From Pseudomonadales bacterium (GTDB taxonomy: Bacteria; Pseudomonadota; Gammaproteobacteria; Pseudomonadales; IMCC2047), in contig JAIPFG010000222.1 in NCBI GenBank assembly GCA_021736745.1, positions 1-5,512 on the forward strand: DNA of 5,512 bases. The letters are read 5' to 3'. The position numbers were made by a program, and so were the translations under genes. Positions 1 through 5,083 of the stretch are shown piece by piece (the first letter of the stretch is position 1; every line of letters begins with the position of its first letter). The notes below the pieces were generated by a model, which was given only the letters and a program-made list of their open reading frames with translations, was not told where the DNA came from and did no database searches.

Positions 1-74
1 CCGCTCAAACTATAGCTTTTATTTATGCTGAGTGTCAAATTACGAATCATTGATCCGAATAGCGATACTAAATC

Positions 75-103
75 TTGTAAAATAAGAATCATATAGGTAT
101 AAA
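75..103 (+). promoter_or_regulatory. Candidate sigma70-type promoter for the iclR-family gene
   Basis: A -35-like box TTGTAA (75-80, four of six consensus bases) and a -10-like box TATAAA (98-103, five of six) are separated by exactly 17 bases. Transcription would start near 110, giving a leader of about 24 bases that contains the ribosome binding site. The surroundings are very A+T rich, so chance matches are easy. The spacing and the position just ahead of the start codon make this the best candidate. One copy of a GAATCAT repeat (86-92) lies inside the spacer, which would suit repression. Confidence 0.45.
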
Positions 104-120
104 ACACAATATAAATTATA

Positions 121-125
121 AAAGG
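121..125 (+). promoter_or_regulatory. Ribosome binding site of the iclR-family gene
   Basis: AAAGG lies eight bases before the ATG at 134. This supports that ATG as the start of the regulator. Confidence 0.6.
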
Positions 126-133
126 TTCGCAAT

Positions 134-913
134 ATGGACTCTTCGAAAGAGCATATCAAGTCACTATCAAAAGGTTTGGGTGTGATTATCGCGGTAAATG
201 AGTTGGCACCTGCTCGAGTATCGTCGCTGGTGGCGCAGACTGGACTGCCAAAACCCACATTAATTCGCATCTTGAATACATTAGTCGCTGAAGGGTTTGT
301 TGAAAACCGCCCCAGGGATCAAGGTGGTGGGTATACCCCAACTCCCAAAGTTCGACTGTTGGCAAGCGCCTTCGCGGAAGGCTCATTACTTGCTCAGGCA
401 GCTCAACCAGTGCTCAATAATTTGTGTGAAGTGACCAAGTGGCCTACCGATTTATTGATCTGTGACGGCTTGTCGATGGTAATTGAAGCAAGTAATAGAT
501 TAGTAGCTCCAATCCGTTTAAAGCGTTTTGAACAAAAACGTTTTCCTTTAATTAATTCAAGCTCCGGATTGGCATATTTGGCTTCTTTACCCGAAAAAGA
601 GTGCCGCGAAATTTTAACCTCTGCGTTTGCGCATGGCCTGCCAGTCGGGCAAACACAGTGTAGTGAGGCCCAGGTGATAAATTGGATAGACGGGGCTAGA
701 AAAGCAGGGTATGCCTGTCGGGAATATGATGCACCAATTCAGGGGACAAGAGTGTATAGTTTGCCTGTGGAGGATAGAGGGCGCACGATAGCTGTGTTGA
801 CTCTGGTGACGCTAAGGGATGTACTGAACCAGGCTAAGTTTGAGTCTGATTTGCTGGTTCCATTAAAGGAAGCGTCAGTCGAGATTGTAAAAAAAGTGTC
901 CCGATTGAAGTGA
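134..913 (+). CDS. IclR-family transcriptional regulator, MhpR-like
   Basis: The 259-residue product has the usual length and two-domain layout of IclR regulators. An N-terminal winged helix-turn-helix spans about residues 8-70; its recognition part is around 30-55, from VSSLVAQTGLPKPTLIRIL to EGFV. A C-terminal effector-binding domain spans about 85-255. The segment with WPTD (103-106) and the run SSSGLAYLA (142-150) resemble the E. coli activator MhpR, which controls phenylpropionate breakdown. The resemblance is recalled from memory, not aligned. IclR proteins act as cytoplasmic dimers or tetramers and bind small carboxylated or aromatic ligands, activating or repressing nearby genes. The ATG at 134 has a good ribosome binding site, and the N-terminus begins the domain normally. 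The neighbouring phyH-type gene, 68 bases downstream on the same strand, is the natural target, possibly along with iclR itself. The ligand is unknown. Family assignment is secure; the MhpR-like subgroup is tentative. Confidence 0.93.
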   Translation: MDSSKEHIKSLSKGLGVIIAVNELAPARVSSLVAQTGLPKPTLIRILNTLVAEGFVENRPRDQGGGYTPTPKVRLLASAFAEGSLLAQAAQPVLNNLCEVTKWPTDLLICDGLSMVIEASNRLVAPIRLKRFEQKRFPLINSSSGLAYLASLPEKECREILTSAFAHGLPVGQTQCSEAQVINWIDGARKAGYACREYDAPIQGTRVYSLPVEDRGRTIAVLTLVTLRDVLNQAKFESDLLVPLKEASVEIVKKVSRLK

Positions 914-968
914 TTGTCGTGTCCGGCTTGAATCTGCATTATTCGAGGATTAATGCGTACGGAATTTA

Positions 969-976
969 AAGGGGAA
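969..976 (+). promoter_or_regulatory. Ribosome binding site fixing the GTG start of the phyH-type gene
   Basis: AAGGGG followed by seven bases and then GTG at 982 is a near-ideal arrangement. It selects this GTG although an ATG occurs at 953, because that ATG is in another frame and ends at 997. Confidence 0.7.
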
Positions 977-981
977 TTATC

Positions 982-1809
982 GTGCATCGAATCTTAAGCA
1001 AAGAGGAGATTACTCAGTACCATAATGATGGTGTTATCTTTATTTGTCAGGCTGTAAATGCGGAATGGGTTGATAGGATGCTGGCGGTGGTTGAGTTTCA
1101 ACTAAACCACCCCAGCGAATGGGCGAATGATGCCAATCCTGGGCAGGCAACGAATCGCCTGTTTACTGACAGGTATCAGTGGCGTCAAAATGCTGAGATA
1201 AGGGCTTACCTTTTTGAATCAGGTGTCGCAGGGCTTGCCGGGCAGGCTATGCAAAGCAACCAGGTGCGTTTTTACTTTGATCATCTCTTGGTGAAAGAGC
1301 CAAGTACAGATGCGCCAACCCCTTGGCATCAGGATGTGCCTTATTGGCCCTTTATGGGCAAACAAATTTGTTCAGTATGGCTGGCATTAACCGATATAAG
1401 TATTGAGCAAAGCGCAATGGAATTTGTACGTGGCTCACATCAAGAGGGTAAGTATTACCGGCCAGAGCTTTTTGCGGATCGTGAGAACCATCCTGGAAGC
1501 TGGGCAAAAGCGGGTGCCGGGGAAAAGGTGCCTGATATAGAAGCGCATCGTGAAGATTTTGATATTATTGGTTGGGATATGAAAGCCGGGGATGCGGTGT
1601 TGTTTTCTGCCTGGACCCTGCATTGGGCGCCGGGTAATCGTTCACAAACACAACGTCGTGCGGCGATTTCCACTCGGTGGTTAGGGGATGACGTGACCTG
1701 GTTTCCTCACGAAGGCGCCGATCCGACAGTCACGCAAAAGGATGTTTCAATACAAACGGGAGAGTTGGCGCATGACGATAAGGTTTTTCCCTTGGTTTGG
1801 CAGCGTTAA
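982..1809 (+). CDS. Phytanoyl-CoA dioxygenase (PhyH) family Fe(II)/2-oxoglutarate oxygenase
   Basis: The 275-residue protein belongs to the PhyH/EctD-like non-haem iron oxygenases. These hydroxylate a substrate while converting 2-oxoglutarate and O2 to succinate and CO2. The iron triad is visible: H116 and D118 in PWHQDVPYW (114-122), and the distal histidine H214 in HWAPGN (214-219). R225 or R226, eleven or twelve residues later, is placed to bind the 2-oxoglutarate carboxylate. The WLALTDIS stretch (133-140), the MEFVRGSH turn (146-153) and GDAVLF (203-208) are typical of the fold. All catalytic residues appear intact and there is no signal peptide, so it should be an active cytoplasmic enzyme. 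The start is GTG, backed by a strong ribosome binding site. The substrate cannot be inferred: the family covers fatty acyl-CoAs, ectoine and many small metabolites. The upstream IclR regulator suggests an inducible, probably catabolic role, which is an inference. Confidence 0.92.
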   Translation: MHRILSKEEITQYHNDGVIFICQAVNAEWVDRMLAVVEFQLNHPSEWANDANPGQATNRLFTDRYQWRQNAEIRAYLFESGVAGLAGQAMQSNQVRFYFDHLLVKEPSTDAPTPWHQDVPYWPFMGKQICSVWLALTDISIEQSAMEFVRGSHQEGKYYRPELFADRENHPGSWAKAGAGEKVPDIEAHREDFDIIGWDMKAGDAVLFSAWTLHWAPGNRSQTQRRAAISTRWLGDDVTWFPHEGADPTVTQKDVSIQTGELAHDDKVFPLVWQR

Positions 1810-1856
1810 GAGTTGACTATCTTCACCTATGCTTTTACGGTAAGCTCGAAAAATTG

Positions 1857-1865
1857 TGCTAGAGT
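1857..1865 (+). promoter_or_regulatory. Candidate extended -10 promoter for the exbB-lpxK-kdsB operon
   Basis: TGCTAGAGT fits the extended -10 pattern TGnTAnnnT, with four of six hexamer bases matching. No good -35 box lies 16-18 bases upstream, which extended -10 promoters tolerate. Transcription would begin near 1872, leaving about 43 bases of leader before the exbB start. A TTGACT at 1813-1818 is another possible -35, but its partner at 1836-1841 (TACGGT) is poor. A promoter is expected here because the 105-base gap separates an unrelated gene from a long co-directional operon. Confidence 0.4.
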
Positions 1866-1901
1866 TATTAGCAAAGTACTTTCACCTATTCTCTAAAATT
1901 T

Positions 1902-1906
1902 AGGGG
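1902..1906 (+). promoter_or_regulatory. Ribosome binding site fixing the GTG start of exbB
   Basis: AGGGG lies eight bases before GTG 1915, favouring it over the in-frame TTG at 1918 and ATG at 1924. The site overlaps the right arm of a short inverted repeat, CTAAA-A-TTTAG (1893-1903), which could partly mask it in RNA. Five A/T-rich pairs would be weak. Confidence 0.65.
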
Positions 1907-1914
1907 TTTCAATC

Positions 1915-2553
1915 GTGTTGGAAATGATTAAATCCGGTGGCTGGTTGATGCTGCCTATATTGCTCTGTTCGGTATTGGCGCTGGCAATTATTCTGGAGCG
2001 TTTCTGGACGTTGCGGCCAAGTAAAATTGCACCCAAAAATCTGTTGTCAGAGGTATGGGGTTGGATTCGCAGTAATCAATTATCGGCAGAGCGGATGAAA
2101 GAATTACGCACCAAAACCCCTTTGGGTAGAATATTGGCTGCGGGTTTGTCCAACTCAAAATATGGCCGTGACATCATGAAAGAGAGTATTCAGGAGGTCG
2201 CCAGCCACGTCATTCACGAAATGGAACGCTATCTGAACACCTTAGGCACCATCGCGTTAATTACTCCTTTGCTGGGGCTGTTGGGGACAGTCATCGGCAT
2301 GATTAAAGTATTTACCGCCATCATGATTCAGGGCACAGGTAATGCCAGCGTCTTGGCTGGTGGTATTTCTGAGGCGCTCATTACTACCGCCGCAGGATTA
2401 AGCGTAGCGATTCCGACGCTGATTTTTCATCGTGTCTTTCAGCGCCGTATTGATGAGTTGGTTGTCGATATGGAGCAAGAAGCGGTAAAGCTTGTTGATG
2501 TCTTCCATGGTGATCGTGGCAAGGAAGATAATGCGACTAAGCGCGGAGAATAG
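1915..2553 (+). CDS. exbB: ExbB/TolQ/MotA-family proton channel protein
   Basis: This 212-residue inner-membrane protein has the three-helix layout of ExbB and TolQ. A first membrane segment lies around 10-29, a long cytoplasmic loop follows, and two further helices lie around 107-135 and 155-176. The signature glycine-rich runs are present: PLLGLLGTVIGMI (118-130) and GISEALITTAAGL (150-162). These helices form the pentameric channel that couples the proton gradient to motion of an ExbD/TolR dimer. The polar C-terminus (about 177-212) is cytoplasmic. The start is GTG with a well-placed AGGGG. exbD follows after five bases, so the pair is surely co-translated. It opens the block leading to lpxK and kdsB, an arrangement also recalled in Pseudomonas. 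The symbol is by family. Since no tonB, tolA or tolB is in the window, the partner and cargo are unknown. Confidence 0.93.
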   Translation: MLEMIKSGGWLMLPILLCSVLALAIILERFWTLRPSKIAPKNLLSEVWGWIRSNQLSAERMKELRTKTPLGRILAAGLSNSKYGRDIMKESIQEVASHVIHEMERYLNTLGTIALITPLLGLLGTVIGMIKVFTAIMIQGTGNASVLAGGISEALITTAAGLSVAIPTLIFHRVFQRRIDELVVDMEQEAVKLVDVFHGDRGKEDNATKRGE

Positions 2554-2558
2554 CGGTC

Positions 2559-2981
2559 ATGATGTTTCGTCGCCAACGACGAGAAGAGGTTGGAGTCAAT
2601 CTAACGCCGCTGATCGATGTGGTGTTCTTGCTGTTAATTTTTTTCATGGTGTCCACTACCTTTAAAAAAGAATCACATATCAGTTTGAACCTCCCGGAGG
2701 CAAGTGGTGAGCCGATAGCCGTTAAAGATAATCAAGTGGAAATTGTGATCAATGCGAAGGGCGAGTATGCCGTTAATAACAAGATGTTGGTAAACAATAA
2801 AATGGATACCTTGCGAACAGCGATCAATGCAGTGTCGCAGGGTAATACTGACTTGCCATTGATCATTTCGGCAGACGCTATTTCCCCCCATCAGTCAGTA
2901 GTGACGGCAATGGATGCCGCCGGGCAATTGGGCTTTGTCAACCTGAGTATTACGACAAGGCAAAGAGACTCAGACGAATAA
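2559..2981 (+). CDS. exbD: ExbD/TolR-family proton-channel partner
   Basis: The 140-residue protein has a short basic cytoplasmic N-terminus (RRQRRE, 4-9) and one membrane helix (about 15-35). A periplasmic domain follows (about 40-135) and ends in a charged tail. The helix carries the family hallmark VNLTPLIDVVFLLLIFF (13-29). D20 is the aspartate expected to carry protons through the ExbB channel. GGAG at 2545-2548, inside the end of exbB, lies ten bases before the ATG at 2559. A second ATG follows at once (2562), so the start could shift by one codon. Length and sequence are ordinary for the family. A TolR assignment is less likely, because tolQ-tolR normally sit next to tolA and tolB, and the gene downstream here is lpxK. 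Confidence 0.93.
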   Translation: MMFRRQRREEVGVNLTPLIDVVFLLLIFFMVSTTFKKESHISLNLPEASGEPIAVKDNQVEIVINAKGEYAVNNKMLVNNKMDTLRTAINAVSQGNTDLPLIISADAISPHQSVVTAMDAAGQLGFVNLSITTRQRDSDE

Positions 2982-3016
2982 AGCGTGTTTTATCTGAAAC
3001 GGGTGGTCGAAGAATT

Positions 3017-4009
3017 GTGAACAAGCTTGTTCAGGCTTGGTATCAGAACAGCCCTTGGCTGTTACTACTAAAACCACTTTCGGTACTCTTTCGTTGGCAA
3101 GCGGAAAAACGGCGCCATGCCTATTTAACCGGAGTCAAACCCAGTTGGCGAGCACCAGTCCCGGTGGTTGTTGTTGGTAATATTTCTGTTGGCGGCGTCG
3201 GGAAAACACCTTTGGTAGCCTGGTTGGCGCAAACCTTGCGTGAGGCGGGTTATAAACCAGGTATTGTCAGCCGCGGTTATTCTAGCCGAGCGCCTTACTA
3301 TCCTTTTGAGGTGACACCGCTATCCAATGTGCTCGACAGTGGCGATGAACCCTTGCTGCTGGCACAGTGTACGCAATGCCCGGTAGTCATTGATGCTAAT
3401 CGTGTCGCCGCGGTGAAATACTTACTTAAACATCATGATTGCAACCTCATTATCAGTGATGATGGTATGCAACATTATGCTCTGCAACGTGATATTGAAA
3501 TTGCCGTCATTGATGGTAGCAGGGGCTTGGGAAATGGTTTATGTTTACCAGCAGGACCATTGCGTGAACCGCCTTCTCGGTTAGAAAAGGTTGATTTCAT
3601 TCTTGTCAACGGAGAGAGTTGTGACATCCCTCAATCCAGCTACGCAATGACAATCCTTCCTGGGCAGTTAAAGAATTTGGTATCGAATTGTGTGCTCCCA
3701 AATAATGCCCTGGCCAGCCAGGAGACAGTGCATGCCGTAGCCGGTATCGGTAATCCGAGTCGCTTTTTCAGTACCCTGAAATCTTTGGGTTATCAGGTAA
3801 TAGCGCATGAATTTCCAGATCATCATCGCTTTAAAGCTAAGGATCTTCGATTTAATGACGGCTTAACCGTTATCATGACAGAGAAAGATGCAGTAAAATG
3901 TGCCGCAGTTGCCCATGATCAATGTTGGTCTCTCAGTATTCAGGCGGAATTACCACCCGAGTTTAAAAATAAGCTGATTGCTCGAATTGCAGCATTTTCG
4001 GCTGCTTAA
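3017..4009 (+). CDS. lpxK: Tetraacyldisaccharide 4'-kinase (lipid A 4'-kinase)
   Basis: LpxK transfers the ATP gamma-phosphate to the 4' position of the tetraacyldisaccharide 1-phosphate, producing lipid IVA at the cytoplasmic face of the inner membrane. The 330-residue length matches the family. An amphipathic or membrane-associated N-terminus (about 8-26) precedes the P-loop. The Walker A motif is SVGGVGKTP (57-65), with K63 and T64 the nucleotide-binding residues. Other family marks are SRGY (85-88), GDEP (109-112), DDGMQHY (148-154), LPAGPLRE (177-184) and MTEKDAVKC (287-295). H269 or H270 in FPDHHRF (266-272) and D110 in GDEP are candidates for the catalytic His/Asp pair known in the Aquifex enzyme; this correspondence is inferred without an alignment. 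The gene starts with GTG 35 bases after exbD. A GGTGG at 3002-3006, ten bases upstream, is a moderate ribosome binding site. Many enterobacteria have msbA before lpxK, whereas here exbBD takes that place. Confidence 0.97.
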   Translation: MNKLVQAWYQNSPWLLLLKPLSVLFRWQAEKRRHAYLTGVKPSWRAPVPVVVVGNISVGGVGKTPLVAWLAQTLREAGYKPGIVSRGYSSRAPYYPFEVTPLSNVLDSGDEPLLLAQCTQCPVVIDANRVAAVKYLLKHHDCNLIISDDGMQHYALQRDIEIAVIDGSRGLGNGLCLPAGPLREPPSRLEKVDFILVNGESCDIPQSSYAMTILPGQLKNLVSNCVLPNNALASQETVHAVAGIGNPSRFFSTLKSLGYQVIAHEFPDHHRFKAKDLRFNDGLTVIMTEKDAVKCAAVAHDQCWSLSIQAELPPEFKNKLIARIAAFSAA

Positions 4010-4032
4010 AAACCTTATTATTAGGATTATTA

Positions 4033-4218
4033 ATGGATAAAAAACTGTTAAATATTTTGGCCTGTCCCATCTGTAAAGGTGAGTTAAAGCATGATGCCCA
4101 GAAAAATGAACTTATTTGCAAGTTTGATGGACTGGCATTCCCGATTCGAGATGATATTCCCGTGATGTTGGAGCAGGAGGCCCGTACGCTATCCACCGAC
4201 GAGCGCTTGGAAAAGTAA
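4033..4218 (+). CDS. ycaR: Trm112-like zinc-ribbon protein (YcaR/UPF0434 family)
   Basis: This 61-residue protein closely resembles E. coli YcaR over its whole length. It opens with MDKKLLNILACPICKG, including the knuckle C11-P-I-C14. It continues to LICK (C29) and LAFPIRDDIPVML (34-46), and ends in a charged tail. Only three cysteines are present, as recalled for the E. coli protein, so any metal site would be incomplete or use another residue. Bacterial members have no firmly established reaction. The eukaryotic and archaeal relative Trm112 activates methyltransferases, but no methyltransferase is in this window. AGGA at 4023-4026 lies six bases before the ATG. The position between lpxK and kdsB is conserved across gammaproteobacteria, which suggests a link to lipopolysaccharide synthesis or simply long-standing co-transcription. 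Confidence 0.93.
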   Translation: MDKKLLNILACPICKGELKHDAQKNELICKFDGLAFPIRDDIPVMLEQEARTLSTDERLEK

Positions 4219-4226
4219 CGCGCCTT

Positions 4227-5006
4227 ATGACATTCAGCGTTATTATTCCCGCGCGCTATGCCTCTTCACGGCTACCCGGTAAACCGCTTTTGGATATTGG
4301 GGGTAAGCCTATGCTGCAGCATGTTTACGAACAGGCCGTTAAAAGTCAAGCCAAGCAGGTCGTTATCGCCACTGATGATGAGCGTATTGAAACGGCTGTG
4401 CGGGCATTTGGTGCGCCGGTTTGCCTTACGTCTCCTGCGCATTTATCTGGTACGGACCGGTTAGAAGAGGTGGCTAGACAACTTGGTTTTGAGGATGAGG
4501 ATATTATCGTGAATGTGCAGGGAGATGAGCCGCTAATTCCACCAAGTAATATTGACCAGGTCGCTCAGTTACTCATTGCGAGTCAGCAGGCTGGTATGGC
4601 AACGCTAAGTGAACCGATTACAGAAATAGCGGAATTATTTGACCCCAACGCGGTAAAATTAGTGACAGACAACCAGGGGTATGCGCTCTATTTCAGTCGT
4701 GCACCCATACCCTGGTCAAGAGAAGAGTTTTCTTCAGTAAACGCTGGTGCGGTAAAACCGGATCGTTTACCCCTAAGAGGAAACTATCAACGCCACATCG
4801 GTATTTATGCTTACCGGGTAAAATTTTTACATCAATTCGTGACGTGGCCTGCTGCGCCTATTGAAACCCTTGAATCATTAGAACAACTGCGGGCTATGTG
4901 GAATGGGGTGAAAATTAGAGTGGCACCAGCACTTGAGTCACCCCCCGCTGGAGTTGATACGGAAGCCGATTTAGCGCGCGTGAGAAGTATTTTGGCCGCT
5001 GTGTAG
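4227..5006 (+). CDS. kdsB: 3-deoxy-manno-octulosonate cytidylyltransferase (CMP-Kdo synthetase)
   Basis: KdsB makes CMP-Kdo and pyrophosphate from CTP and Kdo in the cytoplasm, activating the sugar for transfer to lipid IVA. The 259 residues cover the whole enzyme. The nucleotide-binding loop IPARYASSRLPGKPL (7-21) contains R10, R15 and K19. The metal and CTP segment is VNVQGDEPLIP (95-105), with D100. The sugar-site runs are YFSRAPIPW (155-163), HIGIYAYR (190-197) and LESLEQLR (215-222), and GVDTEADL (242-249) closes the active site. The N-terminus matches the standard KdsB start, so ATG 4227 is firm. No good Shine-Dalgarno sequence precedes it; the nearest purine run, GGAAAAG, ends at 4215. 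Translation is probably coupled to ycaR, whose stop codon ends eight bases upstream. All motif residues are present. Confidence 0.97.
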   Translation: MTFSVIIPARYASSRLPGKPLLDIGGKPMLQHVYEQAVKSQAKQVVIATDDERIETAVRAFGAPVCLTSPAHLSGTDRLEEVARQLGFEDEDIIVNVQGDEPLIPPSNIDQVAQLLIASQQAGMATLSEPITEIAELFDPNAVKLVTDNQGYALYFSRAPIPWSREEFSSVNAGAVKPDRLPLRGNYQRHIGIYAYRVKFLHQFVTWPAAPIETLESLEQLRAMWNGVKIRVAPALESPPAGVDTEADLARVRSILAAV

Positions 5007-5018
5007 AGCCCACGCTTA

Positions 5019-5043
5019 TTTGATGTGAGAAATTAGCATCAAA
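5019..5043 (+). repeat. Inverted repeat between kdsB and the phosphatase gene
   Basis: TTTGATG (5019-5025) and CATCAAA (5037-5043) are perfect reverse complements around an 11-base loop. The stem is A/T rich and no T-tract follows, so this is not a convincing intrinsic terminator. A competing pair, TTAGC (5033-5037) with GCTAA (5049-5053), shares bases with it. It could be an operator, an mRNA-processing element, or chance. Confidence 0.35.
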
Positions 5044-5062
5044 GGTACGCTAACAATAAAAT
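5033..5062 (+). promoter_or_regulatory. Weak candidate promoter for the phosphatase gene
   Basis: TTAGCA (5033-5038, four of six -35 bases) and TAAAAT (5057-5062, five of six -10 bases) are spaced by 18 bases. Transcription would begin near 5069, about 15 bases before the ATG at 5084, a short leader without a clear ribosome binding site. It is offered because the 77-base gap is the largest inside the operon and could house an internal promoter. Confidence 0.2.
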
Positions 5063-5083
5063 GATGGTTGATCACAACAGACT

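Noticed and set aside
1..53. Open frame 3-53 that could be the tail of an upstream gene
   Set aside because: Only 16 codons are visible before a stop and they show no recognisable motif; open stretches of this length are common by chance.
40..270. Minus-strand open frame overlapping the start of the iclR-type gene
   Set aside because: It covers the promoter and the well-supported regulator coding region in antisense, with no recognisable protein features.
134..913. AGA/AGG arginine codons in the iclR-type gene as a sign of recent transfer
   Set aside because: Six of 17 arginines use AGA/AGG, but the core gene kdsB also uses AGA for five of 16, so the difference is not informative.
953..997. 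Short ORF (14 codons plus stop) starting at ATG 953, overlapping the phyH start
   Set aside because: Its purine-rich site (GAGGA, 945-949) is only three bases from the ATG, too close for a normal ribosome binding site, and the peptide resembles nothing known to me.
1831..1845. Possible terminator hairpin after the phyH-type gene
   Set aside because: The stem is only four or five pairs with a bulge and is followed by TCGAAAAA rather than a T-tract, so it does not look like an intrinsic terminator on either strand.
4010..4032. TTATTA repeats in the lpxK-ycaR gap
   Set aside because: Simple A/T-rich sequence around a normal ribosome binding site; too short and low in complexity to call a repeat element.
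5067..5078. GTTG-ATCA-CAAC mini-hairpin before the phosphatase start
   Set aside because: A four-pair stem with a four-base loop is too weak and too common to support a function.
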